Of a stretch of DNA of 51,147 nt, positions 36,004-47,436 are shown piece by piece (the first letter of the stretch is position 1; each line of letters starts with the position of its first letter). The stretch lies in contig QCUL01000017.1 in assembly GCA_003210755.1 (NCBI GenBank), positions 1-51,147 on the forward strand, written 5' to 3'. The notes under the pieces are model-generated. The model saw only the letters and a list, made by a program, of their open reading frames with translations. It ran no database searches and was not told the DNA's origin. The position numbers were made by a program, and so were the translations under genes. The DNA is from Synechococcus sp. AG-679-C18. GTDB taxonomy: Bacteria > Cyanobacteriota > Cyanobacteriia > PCC-6307 > Cyanobiaceae.

Positions 36004-36498
36004 CTAGTAACGCGCGATGGCGGCTCGTGTTTCTTTTTTGACTTGCTTCTCTTTTGCAGCGGCCCTTTTGTCATGGAGCTTGCGCCCCTTGCCCAAACCA
36101 ATCGTCACCTTGATCCATGACCCCTGCAGATGCAGGTTGAGAGGAATGAGTGCGAGTCCTTTTTGCTCGAGGTGACCTCGAAGCTTGTCAATCTCGCGGC
36201 GATGTGCGAGGAGCCGCCTGACCCGGAGTGGGTCGTGATTGAAGTAGCGGCTGGCATGGGTGTGCGGGGAGATGTGCACGTTGTGGAGGTGGAGTTCGCC
36301 TCGTCTGATCAGGCAGAAGCCATCGCGCAGATTGGCCTGTCCCGCGCGCACGGATTTCACTTCCGTACCCAGAAGTTCGATCCCGGTTTCTAGGGTTTCA
36401 AGGATTTCATATTGATGCCTGGCTAGTCGGTTGTCGGCCAGCAGGCGATTGGCCGCTGCCCTTGCCGCTGCACTCTTTTTGCCGCCTCCCTTTCCCAT
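36004..36498 (-). CDS. smpB: SsrA-binding protein SmpB
   Basis: SmpB binds tmRNA and delivers it to stalled ribosomes. The 164-aa protein has the beta-barrel core ([47 protein letters not shown]) and the basic C-terminal tail ([18 protein letters not shown]), which enters the decoding centre. A longer basic N-terminus ([20 protein letters not shown]) precedes it. It converges on the kinase gene with 9 bases between stops and is divergent from ruvB. Confidence 0.96.
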   Translation of the reverse strand: MGKGGGKKSAAARAAANRLLADNRLARHQYEILETLETGIELLGTEVKSVRAGQANLRDGFCLIRRGELHLHNVHISPHTHASRYFNHDPLRVRRLLAHRREIDKLRGHLEQKGLALIPLNLHLQGSWIKVTIGLGKGRKLHDKRAAAKEKQVKKETRAAIARY

Positions 36499-36562
36499 CT
36501 CGCGTCAGTCTTCAAGGCCGATCGGTCTCCCGACCTTATCCAGCTATCGGTACCCTTCGACC

Positions 36563-37642
36563 ATGGCGATCGTTTCTTCCAACGCAGGACCACCGTCGGA
36601 AGGCCCCGGGAGGAAGCCTTCTCGGGTTGTCGATGCATCGCGTCAAGAGGATGATTCGGCTGAGCTGAGCGCAACCAAAGAAGATGGCCTGAGACCCCGT
36701 CGTTTGGACGACTACATCGGTCAGCGCGAGCTCAAGCAAGTGCTGGGAATTGCCATTCAGGCGGCCATAGGGCGTGGGGAGGCTCTCGATCACGTATTGC
36801 TGTATGGCCCTCCAGGGCTGGGTAAAACCACCATGGCGATGGTGCTGGCTGAAGAGCTGGGAGTGACCTGCAGAATCACTAGCGCTCCGGCCTTGGAGCG
36901 CCCGCGCGACATTGTTGGCCTGCTGGTGAATCTTCAGCCTCGTGAGGTGTTGTTTATTGATGAAATCCATCGGCTGACCCGTGTGGCCGAAGAACTTCTT
37001 TACCCGGCGATGGAGGATCGTCGCCTCGACCTCACTGTTGGTAAGGGGAGTACAGCTCGCACGCGCGCCTTGGAGTTGCCGCCGTTCACCCTTGTCGGCG
37101 CTACCACGAGGGCGGGTGCGCTGAGCTCTCCCCTGCGAGATCGCTTTGGGCTCATTCAGCGTCTTGAGTTTTATGGCCTGGACGATTTGCAAGCGATCGT
37201 GCTGAGAGCTGCTGGTCTGCTGAAGCTTCAGCTCTCGCCCGAGGCTTGTGCCGAGATTGCCCGTCGTTGTAGGGGAACCCCCAGAATTGCCAACCGTCTG
37301 TTGCGCAGGGTGCGGGATGTGGCCTGTGTGCGTGAGGTGTTTGGCTGCATCGATGTGCATTTGGTCGATGAAGCCCTCACGCTTCATCGCGTCGATGGAC
37401 GGGGTCTTGATGCCAGTGACCGTCGCTTGTTGGAGCTGTTGCTGCAGTCTCATGGAGGTGGCCCCGTAGGTCTTGACACCCTGGCCGCGGCGCTTGGGGA
37501 GGATCCCACAACCCTTGAAGCGGTTGTGGAGCCTTATCTGCTTCAGCTCGGGTTTCTTCAGAGGACCCCTCGTGGACGGGTGGTGACCGCCGCTGGCCGA
37601 GGCCATTTGGGCTGGCCTGTAGAGGAGGGAGATGCGGCATGA
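36563..37642 (+). CDS. ruvB: Holliday junction helicase motor RuvB
   Basis: RuvB is the hexameric ATPase that drives branch migration with RuvA. The 359-aa protein has [11 protein letters not shown], Walker [15 protein letters not shown], Walker [12 protein letters not shown], the beta-hairpin and arginine-finger region [17 protein letters not shown], and a winged-helix C-terminus. The ATG at 36563 is preferred; it leaves a ~40-residue polar extension before the core. It is divergent from smpB with about 64 bases between starts. Its stop overlaps the start of the TPR gene (ATGA). Confidence 0.96.
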   Translation: MAIVSSNAGPPSEGPGRKPSRVVDASRQEDDSAELSATKEDGLRPRRLDDYIGQRELKQVLGIAIQAAIGRGEALDHVLLYGPPGLGKTTMAMVLAEELGVTCRITSAPALERPRDIVGLLVNLQPREVLFIDEIHRLTRVAEELLYPAMEDRRLDLTVGKGSTARTRALELPPFTLVGATTRAGALSSPLRDRFGLIQRLEFYGLDDLQAIVLRAAGLLKLQLSPEACAEIARRCRGTPRIANRLLRRVRDVACVREVFGCIDVHLVDEALTLHRVDGRGLDASDRRLLELLLQSHGGGPVGLDTLAAALGEDPTTLEAVVEPYLLQLGFLQRTPRGRVVTAAGRGHLGWPVEEGDAA

Positions 37643-38448
37643 GGATTGATCTCAGGCGATGTTTTGTATCCCTGCTGGTTGCGTTTGCAGCAGTGCTGGC
37701 CTTTGTGGCCGATCCAGTTTTTGCTGAATCGTTCCCAAACGATCAGCATCATCAATTGTTTGACAAGGCCTTGCGCTTCAGTCGGCAGGGTGATCCGCAG
37801 CAGGCATTGGAGGGCTGGGATCGGGTGCTGGAGCTGGCTCCAGAGGATGCTGCGGCTTGGAGCAATCGCGGCAATGTTCGTCTGGTCTTAGGCGACACCG
37901 AGGGAGCGATTTCAGATCAAACCAGGGCGATCGAACTCGCTCCAGAGGAAGCTGATCCTCACCTGAATCGAGGCACGGCGGAAGAGGCCTTGCAGAGATG
38001 GTCAGAGGCCGAGCAGGATTACAACTGGATTTTGAAACGGGATCCTGAAGATGCTTCGGCGCTGTACAACCTCGGCAATGTGCGCGGTTCTGAGGGCGAT
38101 TGGGAATCTGCTGAAACTCTCTATGGGCGAGCCGCCGAGGCCCGACCTGGTTTTGCGATGGCACGCTCCAGCAGAGCACTGGCCTTGTATCAACTCGATG
38201 CAGTGGATGAGGCTGAGCGGGAGATGCGCAATTTGATTCGTCGTTATCCAATGTTTGCTGATGCTCGAGCAGGATTGAGTGCTCTGCTTTGGATCCGAGG
38301 ATCCCGCGGTGAAGCAGAAAGCAACTGGGCGGCGGCCTCAGGATTGGATCCCAGCTACCGCGATGCTGATTGGCTGCTTCAGGTCCGTCGCTGGCCGCCT
38401 CGTCCTGTTTCTGATCTGCAGCGTTTTCTGGCTCTTGAAAGTCCATGA
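37639..38448 (+). CDS. Exported TPR-repeat protein
   Basis: The 269-aa product starts with a signal peptide ([22 protein letters not shown], cleavage near residue 29), followed by about five tetratricopeptide repeats. Their hallmarks are [38 protein letters not shown] and [19 protein letters not shown]. It is likely a lumenal or periplasmic scaffold. The ATG overlaps the ruvB stop and its own stop overlaps the M20 peptidase start. Its partners are unknown. Confidence 0.88.
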   Translation: MRIDLRRCFVSLLVAFAAVLAFVADPVFAESFPNDQHHQLFDKALRFSRQGDPQQALEGWDRVLELAPEDAAAWSNRGNVRLVLGDTEGAISDQTRAIELAPEEADPHLNRGTAEEALQRWSEAEQDYNWILKRDPEDASALYNLGNVRGSEGDWESAETLYGRAAEARPGFAMARSSRALALYQLDAVDEAEREMRNLIRRYPMFADARAGLSALLWIRGSRGEAESNWAAASGLDPSYRDADWLLQVRRWPPRPVSDLQRFLALESP

Positions 38449-39620
38449 CCACTACCACTCCTTCTCTTCAAGAGCGGCTTGAGGTGATCTTGCCCGAGTT
38501 AATTGAATTGCGACGCCATCTCCATGCCCATCCTGAATTAAGTGCCGAAGAGCATCAGACCGCGGCTCTGATCTCCGGAGAGTTGCGTCAATACGGCTGG
38601 CGTGTTCGTGAAGGAGTGGGCCGTACTGGAGTGTTGGCAGAGATCGGGCCTGAGATCGGTCCGAAGTTGGGGTTGAGGGTTGATATGGATGCTTTGCCAG
38701 TGGAAGAACGCACGGGGTTGCCCTATGCCTCACTTCGGCAAGGTGTCATGCATGCCTGCGGTCATGACCTGCACAGTTGTATTGGTTTGGGGGTTGCCCG
38801 CCTTTTGGCTCAGGAGTCGTCTTTGCCTGTCGGCATGCGTCTTTTGTTTCAGCCCGCTGAGGAGATTGCACAAGGAGCCCGCTGGATGCGCGCTGATGGT
38901 GCCATAACTGGTCTCACTGCTTTGTTTGGAGTGCATGTGTTCCCTGAGCTGCCGGTGGGCTCCATTGGGGTGCGCAGCGGCAGCTTGACGGCTGCCGCTG
39001 GTGAACTCGAAATCGAGGTGATCGGGGAAGGTGGCCATGGTGCCAGACCCCATCAAGCGGTGGATGCCATCTGGATCGCGTCCCGGGTAGTGACAGGTCT
39101 GCAGGAGGCAATCAGTCGTCGGTTGGATGCGTTGCATCCGGTCGTGGTCAGTTTTGGAAAGATTGAAGGCGGTAAGGCCTTCAATGTGATCGCCGATCGG
39201 GTCACACTCCTCGGTACGGTTCGCTGCCTCTGCGCTGATCTTCACGAACGCTTACCCGCCTGGATTGAGGAGACGGTTCAGGCCATCTGTGAAGGCTTTG
39301 GTGCCAAGGTGCGGGTTCGCTATCGATGCATTGCGCCCTCTGTGCGGAATGATCCCTCTCTGACGGCTCTGATTGAACGCTGTGCAATTCAGCAGTTGGG
39401 GGCACAACAGGTGCAACGCCTTGAACAGCCATCACTCGGGGCTGAGGATTTTGCGGAACTCCTTCATGACGTACCAGGCACGATGTTTCGGTTGGGAGTA
39501 GCGGGTCCTGAAGGATGTGCCCCGCTTCATAGCGGGTTTTTCAATCCTGAGGAAAGGGCTCTGGGGGTGGGTGTGCAGGTGTTGACCGCTGCGATGTTGG
39601 CTTGGACGCCGACCCCATGA
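38445..39620 (+). CDS. M20-family amidohydrolase
   Basis: The 391-aa enzyme belongs to the M20D group (hippurate / N-acyl-amino-acid / indoleacetyl-amino-acid hydrolases). Metal-site motifs are visible: ELRRHLHAHPELS, LRVDMDALPVEERTGLPYAS, GVMHACGHDLH, FQPAEEIAQGARWM, and C-terminal SLGAEDFAELLHDVPGTMF. It cleaves an amide bond of an N-acylated amino acid; the substrate is not deducible. It overlaps its neighbours on both sides by ATGA. Confidence 0.92.
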   Translation: MTTTTPSLQERLEVILPELIELRRHLHAHPELSAEEHQTAALISGELRQYGWRVREGVGRTGVLAEIGPEIGPKLGLRVDMDALPVEERTGLPYASLRQGVMHACGHDLHSCIGLGVARLLAQESSLPVGMRLLFQPAEEIAQGARWMRADGAITGLTALFGVHVFPELPVGSIGVRSGSLTAAAGELEIEVIGEGGHGARPHQAVDAIWIASRVVTGLQEAISRRLDALHPVVVSFGKIEGGKAFNVIADRVTLLGTVRCLCADLHERLPAWIEETVQAICEGFGAKVRVRYRCIAPSVRNDPSLTALIERCAIQQLGAQQVQRLEQPSLGAEDFAELLHDVPGTMFRLGVAGPEGCAPLHSGFFNPEERALGVGVQVLTAAMLAWTPTP

Positions 39621-39847
39621 GTCGTCAGACCCAAACCAGGATTCACATTGTTTTGTCGCTCGCTGCACCATTCATGGTTCTGCTTGGAGCGTTGGCGATG
39701 CTGCAGCGGGAGGGCGCCGACAGATGGCAGGCGCTGCCTGCCATCCTGGTGGGGTCAGGTTTGGTCATCCATGCTGTTTTGGGTCGTCGTCGGCGTCGCC
39801 ATCAGTTATTGATCGCCTTGCGCAGCACCCGCTCTCAGGAGGAATGA
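39617..39847 (+). CDS. Small two-helix membrane protein
   Basis: The 76-aa product from the ATG at 39617 has two hydrophobic segments (IHIVLSLAAPFMVLLGALAM and LPAILVGSGLVIHAVLG) and a strongly basic tail (RRRRRH). The start overlaps the M20 stop (ATGA) and the HEAT gene begins one base after its stop. No family is recognised; coding is supported by codon use and tight packing. Confidence 0.7.
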   Translation: MSRQTQTRIHIVLSLAAPFMVLLGALAMLQREGADRWQALPAILVGSGLVIHAVLGRRRRRHQLLIALRSTRSQEE

Positions 39848-39848
39848 G

Positions 39849-40478
39849 ATGGCTAACAGCACCCCTGAGCCGATGGCACCCGATCCTGAGGAGTTGCGTG
39901 CTGCAATTGCCTCGGGAGATCCCGTCAAGTCGATGCCGGCCCTAGCCAAATTAAGAGCTCTACCTGAGTCAGCCAATGATGATGTTGTGATTCCTCTGTT
40001 GATCCTGGGTAGTCAGCAGCAGGCCTTTTTGGTGCGATCCCTGAGTTGCAGTGGGCTGGGCTATCGGCGCAATGAAATGGGTTGGCAAGTGTTAAGTCGT
40101 CTGGTCTCCACCGACGAAGATCCCAATGTGCGTGCTGAAGCTGCCAATTCTTTGGCGAGCTATGGGGTGGAGCGGTCCTGGCCTCTGTTACGCGAGAGCT
40201 TCGCGAAGGATGAAGCCTGGTTGGTGCGTTGCAGCATCCTCTCAGCTCTTGCTGAACAACCGGGAATTAATCCAGCCTGGCTGCTTGATCTCGGGCGTCA
40301 CGCCATTACGGATGCCGACGGCACCGTGCGCGTCAGTGGTGCCGAGATTTTGGCTCGGGTGGTGCGTGAGCAGGCAGGAGATGCCAATGGAGTGGAGGCC
40401 AGGGCTTTGCTTCAGCCGCTTCAGCAGGACGGTGATCACCGTGTGGTGGCAGCTGCATTAAACGGGTTGCAGCCTTGA
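39849..40478 (+). CDS. HEAT-repeat protein
   Basis: The 209-aa soluble product is built of alpha-helical HEAT-like repeats (for example DEDPNVRAEAANSLASYGVE, DEAWLVRCSILSALAEQPG, DGTVRVSGAEILARVV). In cyanobacteria HEAT-like proteins include phycobilin lyase subunits and NblB-type proteins as well as general scaffolds. Nothing here points to one of them. It is the last gene in the ruvB chain, upstream of the thiC riboswitch. Confidence 0.85.
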   Translation: MANSTPEPMAPDPEELRAAIASGDPVKSMPALAKLRALPESANDDVVIPLLILGSQQQAFLVRSLSCSGLGYRRNEMGWQVLSRLVSTDEDPNVRAEAANSLASYGVERSWPLLRESFAKDEAWLVRCSILSALAEQPGINPAWLLDLGRHAITDADGTVRVSGAEILARVVREQAGDANGVEARALLQPLQQDGDHRVVAAALNGLQP

Positions 40479-40526
40479 TGTCAGAAGTTCCCCAGACCGG
40501 GAATTCGTGGCTAGGTTTCAAAGACC

Positions 40527-40616
40527 ACTAGGGGTGCCTTTGCAGTCATTGCGACCGCCGGGGCTGAGATCACACCCTCTGAACCTGATCCGGGTCATGC
40601 CGGCGCAGGGAAGTGA
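40527..40616 (+). promoter_or_regulatory. TPP (THI-box) riboswitch
   Basis: The leader of thiC contains the TPP-aptamer consensus: ggggtgcc at the 5' side, ctgaga near 40564, and the helix/loop segment tgaacctgatccgggtcatg followed by ccggcgcaggga. Bound thiamine pyrophosphate should repress thiC. A downstream hairpin (cctggca at 40647-40653 with tgccaagg at 40664-40671) would cover AAGG just before the thiC ATG, suggesting control of translation initiation; that second part is inference. Confidence 0.95.
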
Positions 40617-40625
40617 CTGAAGTGA

Positions 40626-42095
<1,470 letters not shown>

Positions 42096-42125
42096 AATAA
42101 GTAAAGACAGGCCTTTAGAGAGCCG

Positions 42126-42187
42126 AATCAGAAAGAGTCTGTTCAATAATCCTCGCGGATATTGCTTAATAGACTCTTTTTCTGATT
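42126..42187 (+). terminator. Long hairpin terminator after thiC
   Basis: Arms aatcagaaagagtct (42126-42140) and agactctttttctgatt (42171-42187) pair over almost their full length, with two extra Ts on the right. The loop contains a second pairing, caataatcc with ggatattg. The T-rich right arm fits an intrinsic terminator for thiC. It also marks the boundary of the AT-rich insert. Confidence 0.75.
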
Positions 42188-42222
42188 AATGGACTAAGTT
42201 AAAGCAACTTAGCTCCCTCGGA

Positions 42223-44061
42223 GTGCAAAGTGTGAATACTTTTCTTTTAAACCGAGAAAAGCAAAGTTATTTTTTGTTAAAAATATTTTATTACGCCTTT
42301 GGGGGGTTCTCTCTTCTGCTCGCTGCTTACCGAGCATGGAATATGCCAATCACTGTTGATGAAGGGATCACATATGCTGATCATATTGTTCCTAAATTCG
42401 GCCTTTTCGACTTTAGCGCTGCAAATAATCACTTTTTGAACACATTCTTTGTCAAAATATTTTCTATTTTTGCACCATTTAATGCATTCGCTATAAGGTT
42501 GCCAACATTGTTGATCGGGGCATGGTTGTTTTTGTTTTACGTGCCATCTAAAAAATTAAAAATTCAGCATTCATTGGCTTTTCTGTTTATTTGCTTGAGT
42601 CCATACTTCAGTTCTGAATATTGGTCTCTAGGTCGTGGTTACTTCATGTCTGGATGTTTTGCTGCATCCTTTTCTATGCATGGCGTTTTGCAAAACTTCT
42701 CAGGCAAAAATGGATATTTTTTGCTCCTTTATTGATTATTTCCTTGCCAACCCTGGCTGGACTCATGGATTAACGTTAAGGATATACCTTTTGCAGTTTT
42801 TTACACTATTTCTACTTACTATTTAACATGGCTTTGCATTCATAGGCCTTTTCAGAATAGTTTTAGTGTAGTCACTCCATCGTTTTTAGCCTTGTCTTTG
42901 GCAGGTGCTATGGCTGTTGGTTCAAGGCCTGCGTTTTTGCCAATCGCGCTATTACCAAATCTAATTTTGGCCATTTATTTCTTATTAATATTTTCTGTAG
43001 AGCATAAGAATTTAAATGGACAGAAAATTATCTGAAGAGAGCCTTGCTTTTGGTATTTCTCTCTTCTTGTCTTTTATTCATTATTTCATCATTATTGATT
43101 CCAGCTAGCTGGAGTAATCCACTTAGCTACTTTTCAGATGTTGCGAAGTTTCACTCAAATCATCCATGGGGAGGCTGCAGTCTAATTTTCGGCGAGTGCC
43201 GAAGTATTTCGGGGAATTATTCATTCTTACAGTATGCAATCGATCAGGTGATTGTTAGATTACCACTCCTTCATCTTGCAGTGTTTTCATGTTTGTTTTT
43301 GCTGTTTTTAGTTGCTGAACCGATTCGTTTTTTGCTATTACGCAGTTTTCGTCAAACTAGTTCTCAGCCTCGTCAGAGTATGCACTTTTATTCAGCCTCC
43401 CATTGGGATGGAATCATTCCCTATGTGTTTCTGACTCTTCAAGCAATTCTGTTACCGGCTTTTGCTCTCGTGTTTGGATCGACTACCTTACGATGGGCTG
43501 AGGCACTGGATTTTTGCCTTGGCTGCATTTTGCATTCTCGGTGGTGCATTGCCTTCAGGAATTGAATCACTTCTAGATGTATCACCAATATCTATCCAAG
43601 GCCGAATTGCTAAAGCTTCAAAGGGCTTGGTTGTTTTTGTTGTACTTGTAGTTTCAATCGTTACTACTCTTGATTATGCAGCAATTTCACCATATTCTTA
43701 TGCGTATATGAATGAAATGTCTAGGTTGAGACTTAATCATTCTGACACTGAGCTTGACTATTGGGGTATTGCATCAAAGCCAATCGCCGAAGAAATTAAT
43801 TCTCGACAATGGCCTGTGAGTAATCTTTTGGATGATGGAGCAGCAGATCATATTTACTATCGAAAGCGTTTTTTAGATGATTCGTACCCCTCTAGCTCAA
43901 CTCATAAAGAGGCACTCATTCATCGCCGATTTAAAACACAATCAAAACGCCTGGCAGGATTTAATTGCCAAGATCAATTCTCTATTACAGATCAGCTTTT
44001 TTTGGGAAAGCCTCTTATCCTTGCGCGGGTTGGTTTTGACTGTCGGAGTAAGAATGATTAG
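42223..44061 (+). pseudogene. Decayed GT-C type membrane glycosyltransferase
   Basis: Several overlapping frames make up one AT-rich polytopic protein of roughly 600 aa. The first part (42223-42735) has an early acidic motif VDEGITYADH followed by NNHFLNTFFVKIF and IRLPTLLIGAWLF, the arrangement of PMT/ArnT-like GT-C glycosyltransferases. It breaks near a T6 run at about 42718. Later parts read LALSLAGAMAVGSRPAFLPI (to ~43033), then a shifted frame (43044-43565), then another (~43462-44061) ending CRSKND. At least three shifts are needed, so it cannot make one protein. Possible start GTGs are at 42223 and 42232. Confidence 0.75.
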
Positions 44062-44296
44062 TTCCTAATTTACCTGCTTATTGTCATTGATTGATTTTAT
44101 ATCTCTCGGCAGCTCATTTTCCATCTAATTTTAGCCTGAGACTATCTTTTCTCCGAATCTCTTGATGATGCTTATTGCCATCGAATAAATATGTACAGGG
44201 AAAGAGTTCATTTTTTCTCAGAATGTATCGCATTATTTCTTTGCTTGTAGCGGATTCGCCTTTGATGAGAAAATATTTATTTCCTCTGATCTGTTA

Positions 44297-46282
44297 GTGC
44301 AAATACATAGTCTTTTGTCTGCGTTGGCGTGCTTGTTCATTAGCTTTTTGTTTGCCTGCGGCCTGTATGGATTGAGTACGCTCCCGCTAGTTTTATTGAC
44401 CAAGAGACGGGGAAAGGTTTTTTTGCCTTCTTGCAATGTATTATCTGCTGGTTCTTTTGTTATTGCAATAGCTTTATTTTGTCTTGGTACAAATTTGCTA
44501 CTGCTGATCCCACCATTGATGGAGTTGGTCCCTGGTGTATCCCAGGTTCAAGGTTTACTGATGCATCGGCTGATCATGATATTTCTTCTATGTAGTATTG
44601 GCTCGATAGCAGTCTTTGGTCTGCTTTTGCTGTGGGAGCCACCATGCCGCTTCAAGGTTGCTGGTCTTTCGCTCTTTCGATTTTGTGAGTATCGCAACGT
44701 TGGACGAATCAGGCGACGATGTCTGAGTGGGTTTTATGTTTTGGCGGCTTGTTTTATTGGATATTTATTTGTTGTGACTAAGGGAGATGGTTTGAATGGA
44801 GATACAGGGCTTTATCACTTACCTAATGTTGTCCATCTAGCCAATTTTGGCATTGAATGGGGATTGGCTAATTGGGATTTGAGATATACAACGTATAGCC
44901 TTCAGTTTTTTGGACAAGCCCCGTTTCAGTATTTGCTTCCTGCGAATGGGTATGTGAGCCCTTCTCTCAATATTTATTTCTTAGCTGCTTTGTTGATGTT
45001 AGCAGTAGACTCTCTGCGTAATATTATTTTAACAAGGCGGATAAATCATTTTGGCTCTCGAGCTTTTCCTCCAATATTACTTACTGTGCTCGCATACTTT
45101 TGCATGTCGTTTGTTTTTGGGCTTGAGCCAAGGAGTTCGTTGATTTCATTTAATCCTGACTTTTCCGTTGCATGTGTTTCGATTATTGGCATCTATTACG
45201 CAGCATTTCCGTTTTCATTCGTTTCATTTGTTCTAGCCTGTGTCATTGCTTTATTTCTACCATTGTTTAAAATCACGGGTGTTTTTGCTTCCTTTGCAAT
45301 AGCGGTGGTAATCGCTCTTCGCCTAGTTCTCCATCTTTTCTGCGAGCGTTCTCGTGCTACTTCCAATCAACACTCATTGTTGAGATCTTTATCTCGGAAC
45401 TTTGCTTATTTGCGGAAATCTTTTTTGATTTTTCTAGGAGCAGGAGTACTTTTGGCCCTGATCTTCTGTTTGACCTCATTCATTATGTCTGGTTATTTCT
45501 TAGCAAAAGCAGCGGCTTTGGGACCGTTCGGGCATCACGCTGTTCCTATTGATGACTTGAAGAGTTTCCTCCAATCAGAGCTTTTATTTAATCGAACACA
45601 GTGGTATGGCATTTCTGAAGCGGATGCTCTTCACTTGCGTTTAAATCCAAATGAGTGGTTTAATTTTTGGAGAAATGGCAAGGAAGGAAAAATAATGCTT
45701 GGTTGTCTTGGTTTGGCATTAATTTCAGGCTTTGCATCCTTGGTGTTTCTAATTTTTGATCGTTCTTCTCTGAGAGCTTTTATTGAAGACCCTGAAAGAT
45801 TGATCTGCGATGATGAAATTAGGTTTGACCTGGTTGGGCGTAAACTTAGCAAAAAATATTTTCTGATCTCCAACCTGTCGATATCTGTGGCGATCTCTTT
45901 GGTCTTATTGATTGGTATTTTTCTCGGGCCGCCTCAAGCTCGATTTTATTCTTGGACCATTGGTATTTCATTTTATTTACCCCTTTCTTTGGTCTTTTTG
46001 TATCCTTTGCTCGGCTTTAGTTTTTGGTCCTTCGTGTCAGCGGCCCTAATGATGATTGGCCGCTCTGGAGTCCTCGAGAAATCTCCACTTCCTAGGATGT
46101 CAAAAAGAGCTGAATTCCATTGGAGGAAACCTGGCGCATCTCCTTGGAAGACTCGCTCTTTTTCTGATGATGAACAAACAAGATTTGACTATACTGACAT
46201 TATTGAGCATGCCGATCATGGTCCAGGTTGTTGGAGTGTTGAGCCTCCATGCTCGTTAGCTAAATCCTCTTATTATCACTAA
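44297..46282 (+). CDS. Large polytopic membrane protein, LIC_10190-like
   Basis: The 661-aa product is AT-rich and has around 12 hydrophobic segments. The loop GDTGLYHLPNVVHLANFGIE followed by GLANWDLRY, and the C-terminal GCWSVEPPCS, recall the LIC_10190 family of large membrane proteins linked to glycan loci; this is from memory of the pattern, not a search. It could be a GT-C transferase or a flippase-like protein. It starts at a GTG (44297). Beyond the TAA the same frame stays open for 58 more codons to 46459, so the present stop may be secondary. Its neighbours are a decayed GT-C gene and a GT2/GtrA pair. Confidence 0.7.
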   Translation: MQIHSLLSALACLFISFLFACGLYGLSTLPLVLLTKRRGKVFLPSCNVLSAGSFVIAIALFCLGTNLLLLIPPLMELVPGVSQVQGLLMHRLIMIFLLCSIGSIAVFGLLLLWEPPCRFKVAGLSLFRFCEYRNVGRIRRRCLSGFYVLAACFIGYLFVVTKGDGLNGDTGLYHLPNVVHLANFGIEWGLANWDLRYTTYSLQFFGQAPFQYLLPANGYVSPSLNIYFLAALLMLAVDSLRNIILTRRINHFGSRAFPPILLTVLAYFCMSFVFGLEPRSSLISFNPDFSVACVSIIGIYYAAFPFSFVSFVLACVIALFLPLFKITGVFASFAIAVVIALRLVLHLFCERSRATSNQHSLLRSLSRNFAYLRKSFLIFLGAGVLLALIFCLTSFIMSGYFLAKAAALGPFGHHAVPIDDLKSFLQSELLFNRTQWYGISEADALHLRLNPNEWFNFWRNGKEGKIMLGCLGLALISGFASLVFLIFDRSSLRAFIEDPERLICDDEIRFDLVGRKLSKKYFLISNLSISVAISLVLLIGIFLGPPQARFYSWTIGISFYLPLSLVFLYPLLGFSFWSFVSAALMMIGRSGVLEKSPLPRMSKRAEFHWRKPGASPWKTRSFSDDEQTRFDYTDIIEHADHGPGCWSVEPPCSLAKSSYYH

Positions 46283-46743
46283 GCAAATTATAGCTTTGCG
46301 TATCGATTGTATTCGAAAGATGTTGATGGGTTCCCCATAGTTGCTATTGATCAGTCTGATACTGCTAGTGATGAGATTGTCGATCAAAGAAGAGACCATT
46401 TGTGCTGTATCTTGGAAACGGATATGGCTACATTTCTTAAGGTCAGAACAGCAAAATGAATTGATGAGATTTCGTCTATCATCGCATTAGGGGCGGTTCC
46501 CAAATGTATCTAAGTAGCCCTGTTGCTTTGATGTGAATGGTTGCTCTTGAGTGGCTCCATCTTCAGCTTTCAGTTGCCAGAAGTAGACTCATTCATTGCC
46601 ATTCACTCATGTTTAAGGATACTATAAGTATCAAGAAGGTTTATCCTTAGTGTCTTGACTGAATTGATTTGTATGGAAGTTGTGATGTGTTTCACAGAAT
46701 GAAGAGCCAAAATTTATTAGGCTGAGAGTGAATCGTGAATGAG
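46283..46743. other. Gap after the large membrane protein
   Basis: Bases 46283-46459 remain open in frame with the upstream membrane protein (ending near ATFLKVRTAK). The rest is AT-rich without a recognisable gene. The convergent GT2 gene ends at 46744. I see no tRNA or clear terminator. Confidence 0.4.
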
Positions 46744-47436
46744 TTAATGAGTAGCCCAGAGATTATATTTTAAGATGCAGTAAATCGCTCTAACGCCATC
46801 TTTCCAGCCAATTTTTTTCCCTTCATCGTAAGTGCGTCCGTAATAGGAAATTCCTACCTCGTAGATCCGCAAGTTCATTTTGGAGATTTTGGCGGTGACT
46901 TCTGGTTCGAAGCCGAATCGATTTTCGCGAATCGTGATTGATTGAATGACTTCGCGCCGGAAGGCCTTGTAGCAGGTCTCCATGTCTGAAAGATTCAGAT
47001 CCGTTAACAAGTTACTTAATAGAGTGAGAACGCCATTACCGATCCGGTGCCAGAAGTAAACAACACGGTGAGGTCGCCCGCTTTGAAAGCGACTGCCAAA
47101 CACCACATCTGCTTTCCCGTCGACAATTGGCTGTATGACGATAGGAAATTCCTGGGGGTCATATTCCAAGTCGGCATCTTGCACAATGCAGATATCACCT
47201 GTGGCCTCTTGGAAGCCAGTTCGCAGTGCCGCACCCTTTCCCAGATTGATCTGATGAAACACAACATGCACTTCAGGATCTTTGAGGTTTTTTAGAATTT
47301 TTAGTGTCCCGTCTTGAGATCCGTCGTCAACAATGATGATCTCCCGATCTTTAATGGGAGCACTTTTAACAGCTTCAATTAACGAGAGGATTGTCCCGGC
47401 TTCGTTGTAGCAAGGAATGATGATACTCAATTTCAT
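46744..47436 (-). CDS. GT2 glycosyltransferase (dolichyl/polyprenyl-phosphate sugar type)
   Basis: The 230-aa protein is a GT-A fold family 2 transferase that likely moves a sugar from a nucleotide donor to polyprenyl phosphate. Motifs: KLSIIIPCYNEAGTILSLIE, EIIIVDDGSQDGT, NLGKGAALRTGFQEATGD, the metal site VQDADLEYDPQEFP, and VVFGSRFQ. There is no C-terminal membrane domain. The ATG at 47436 is chosen because homology begins there and it overlaps the upstream gtrA-like stop (ATGA); the frame is open 17 codons further. With the adjacent GtrA protein it forms a typical pair for adding a sugar outside the inner membrane. Confidence 0.93.
   Translation of the reverse strand: MKLSIIIPCYNEAGTILSLIEAVKSAPIKDREIIIVDDGSQDGTLKILKNLKDPEVHVVFHQINLGKGAALRTGFQEATGDICIVQDADLEYDPQEFPIVIQPIVDGKADVVFGSRFQSGRPHRVVYFWHRIGNGVLTLLSNLLTDLNLSDMETCYKAFRREVIQSITIRENRFGFEPEVTAKISKMNLRIYEVGISYYGRTYDEGKKIGWKDGVRAIYCILKYNLWATH

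Noticed and set aside
36536-37606. Minus-strand 356-codon open frame
   Set aside because: It is fully antisense to ruvB, which has intact Walker A, Walker B and arginine-finger motifs.
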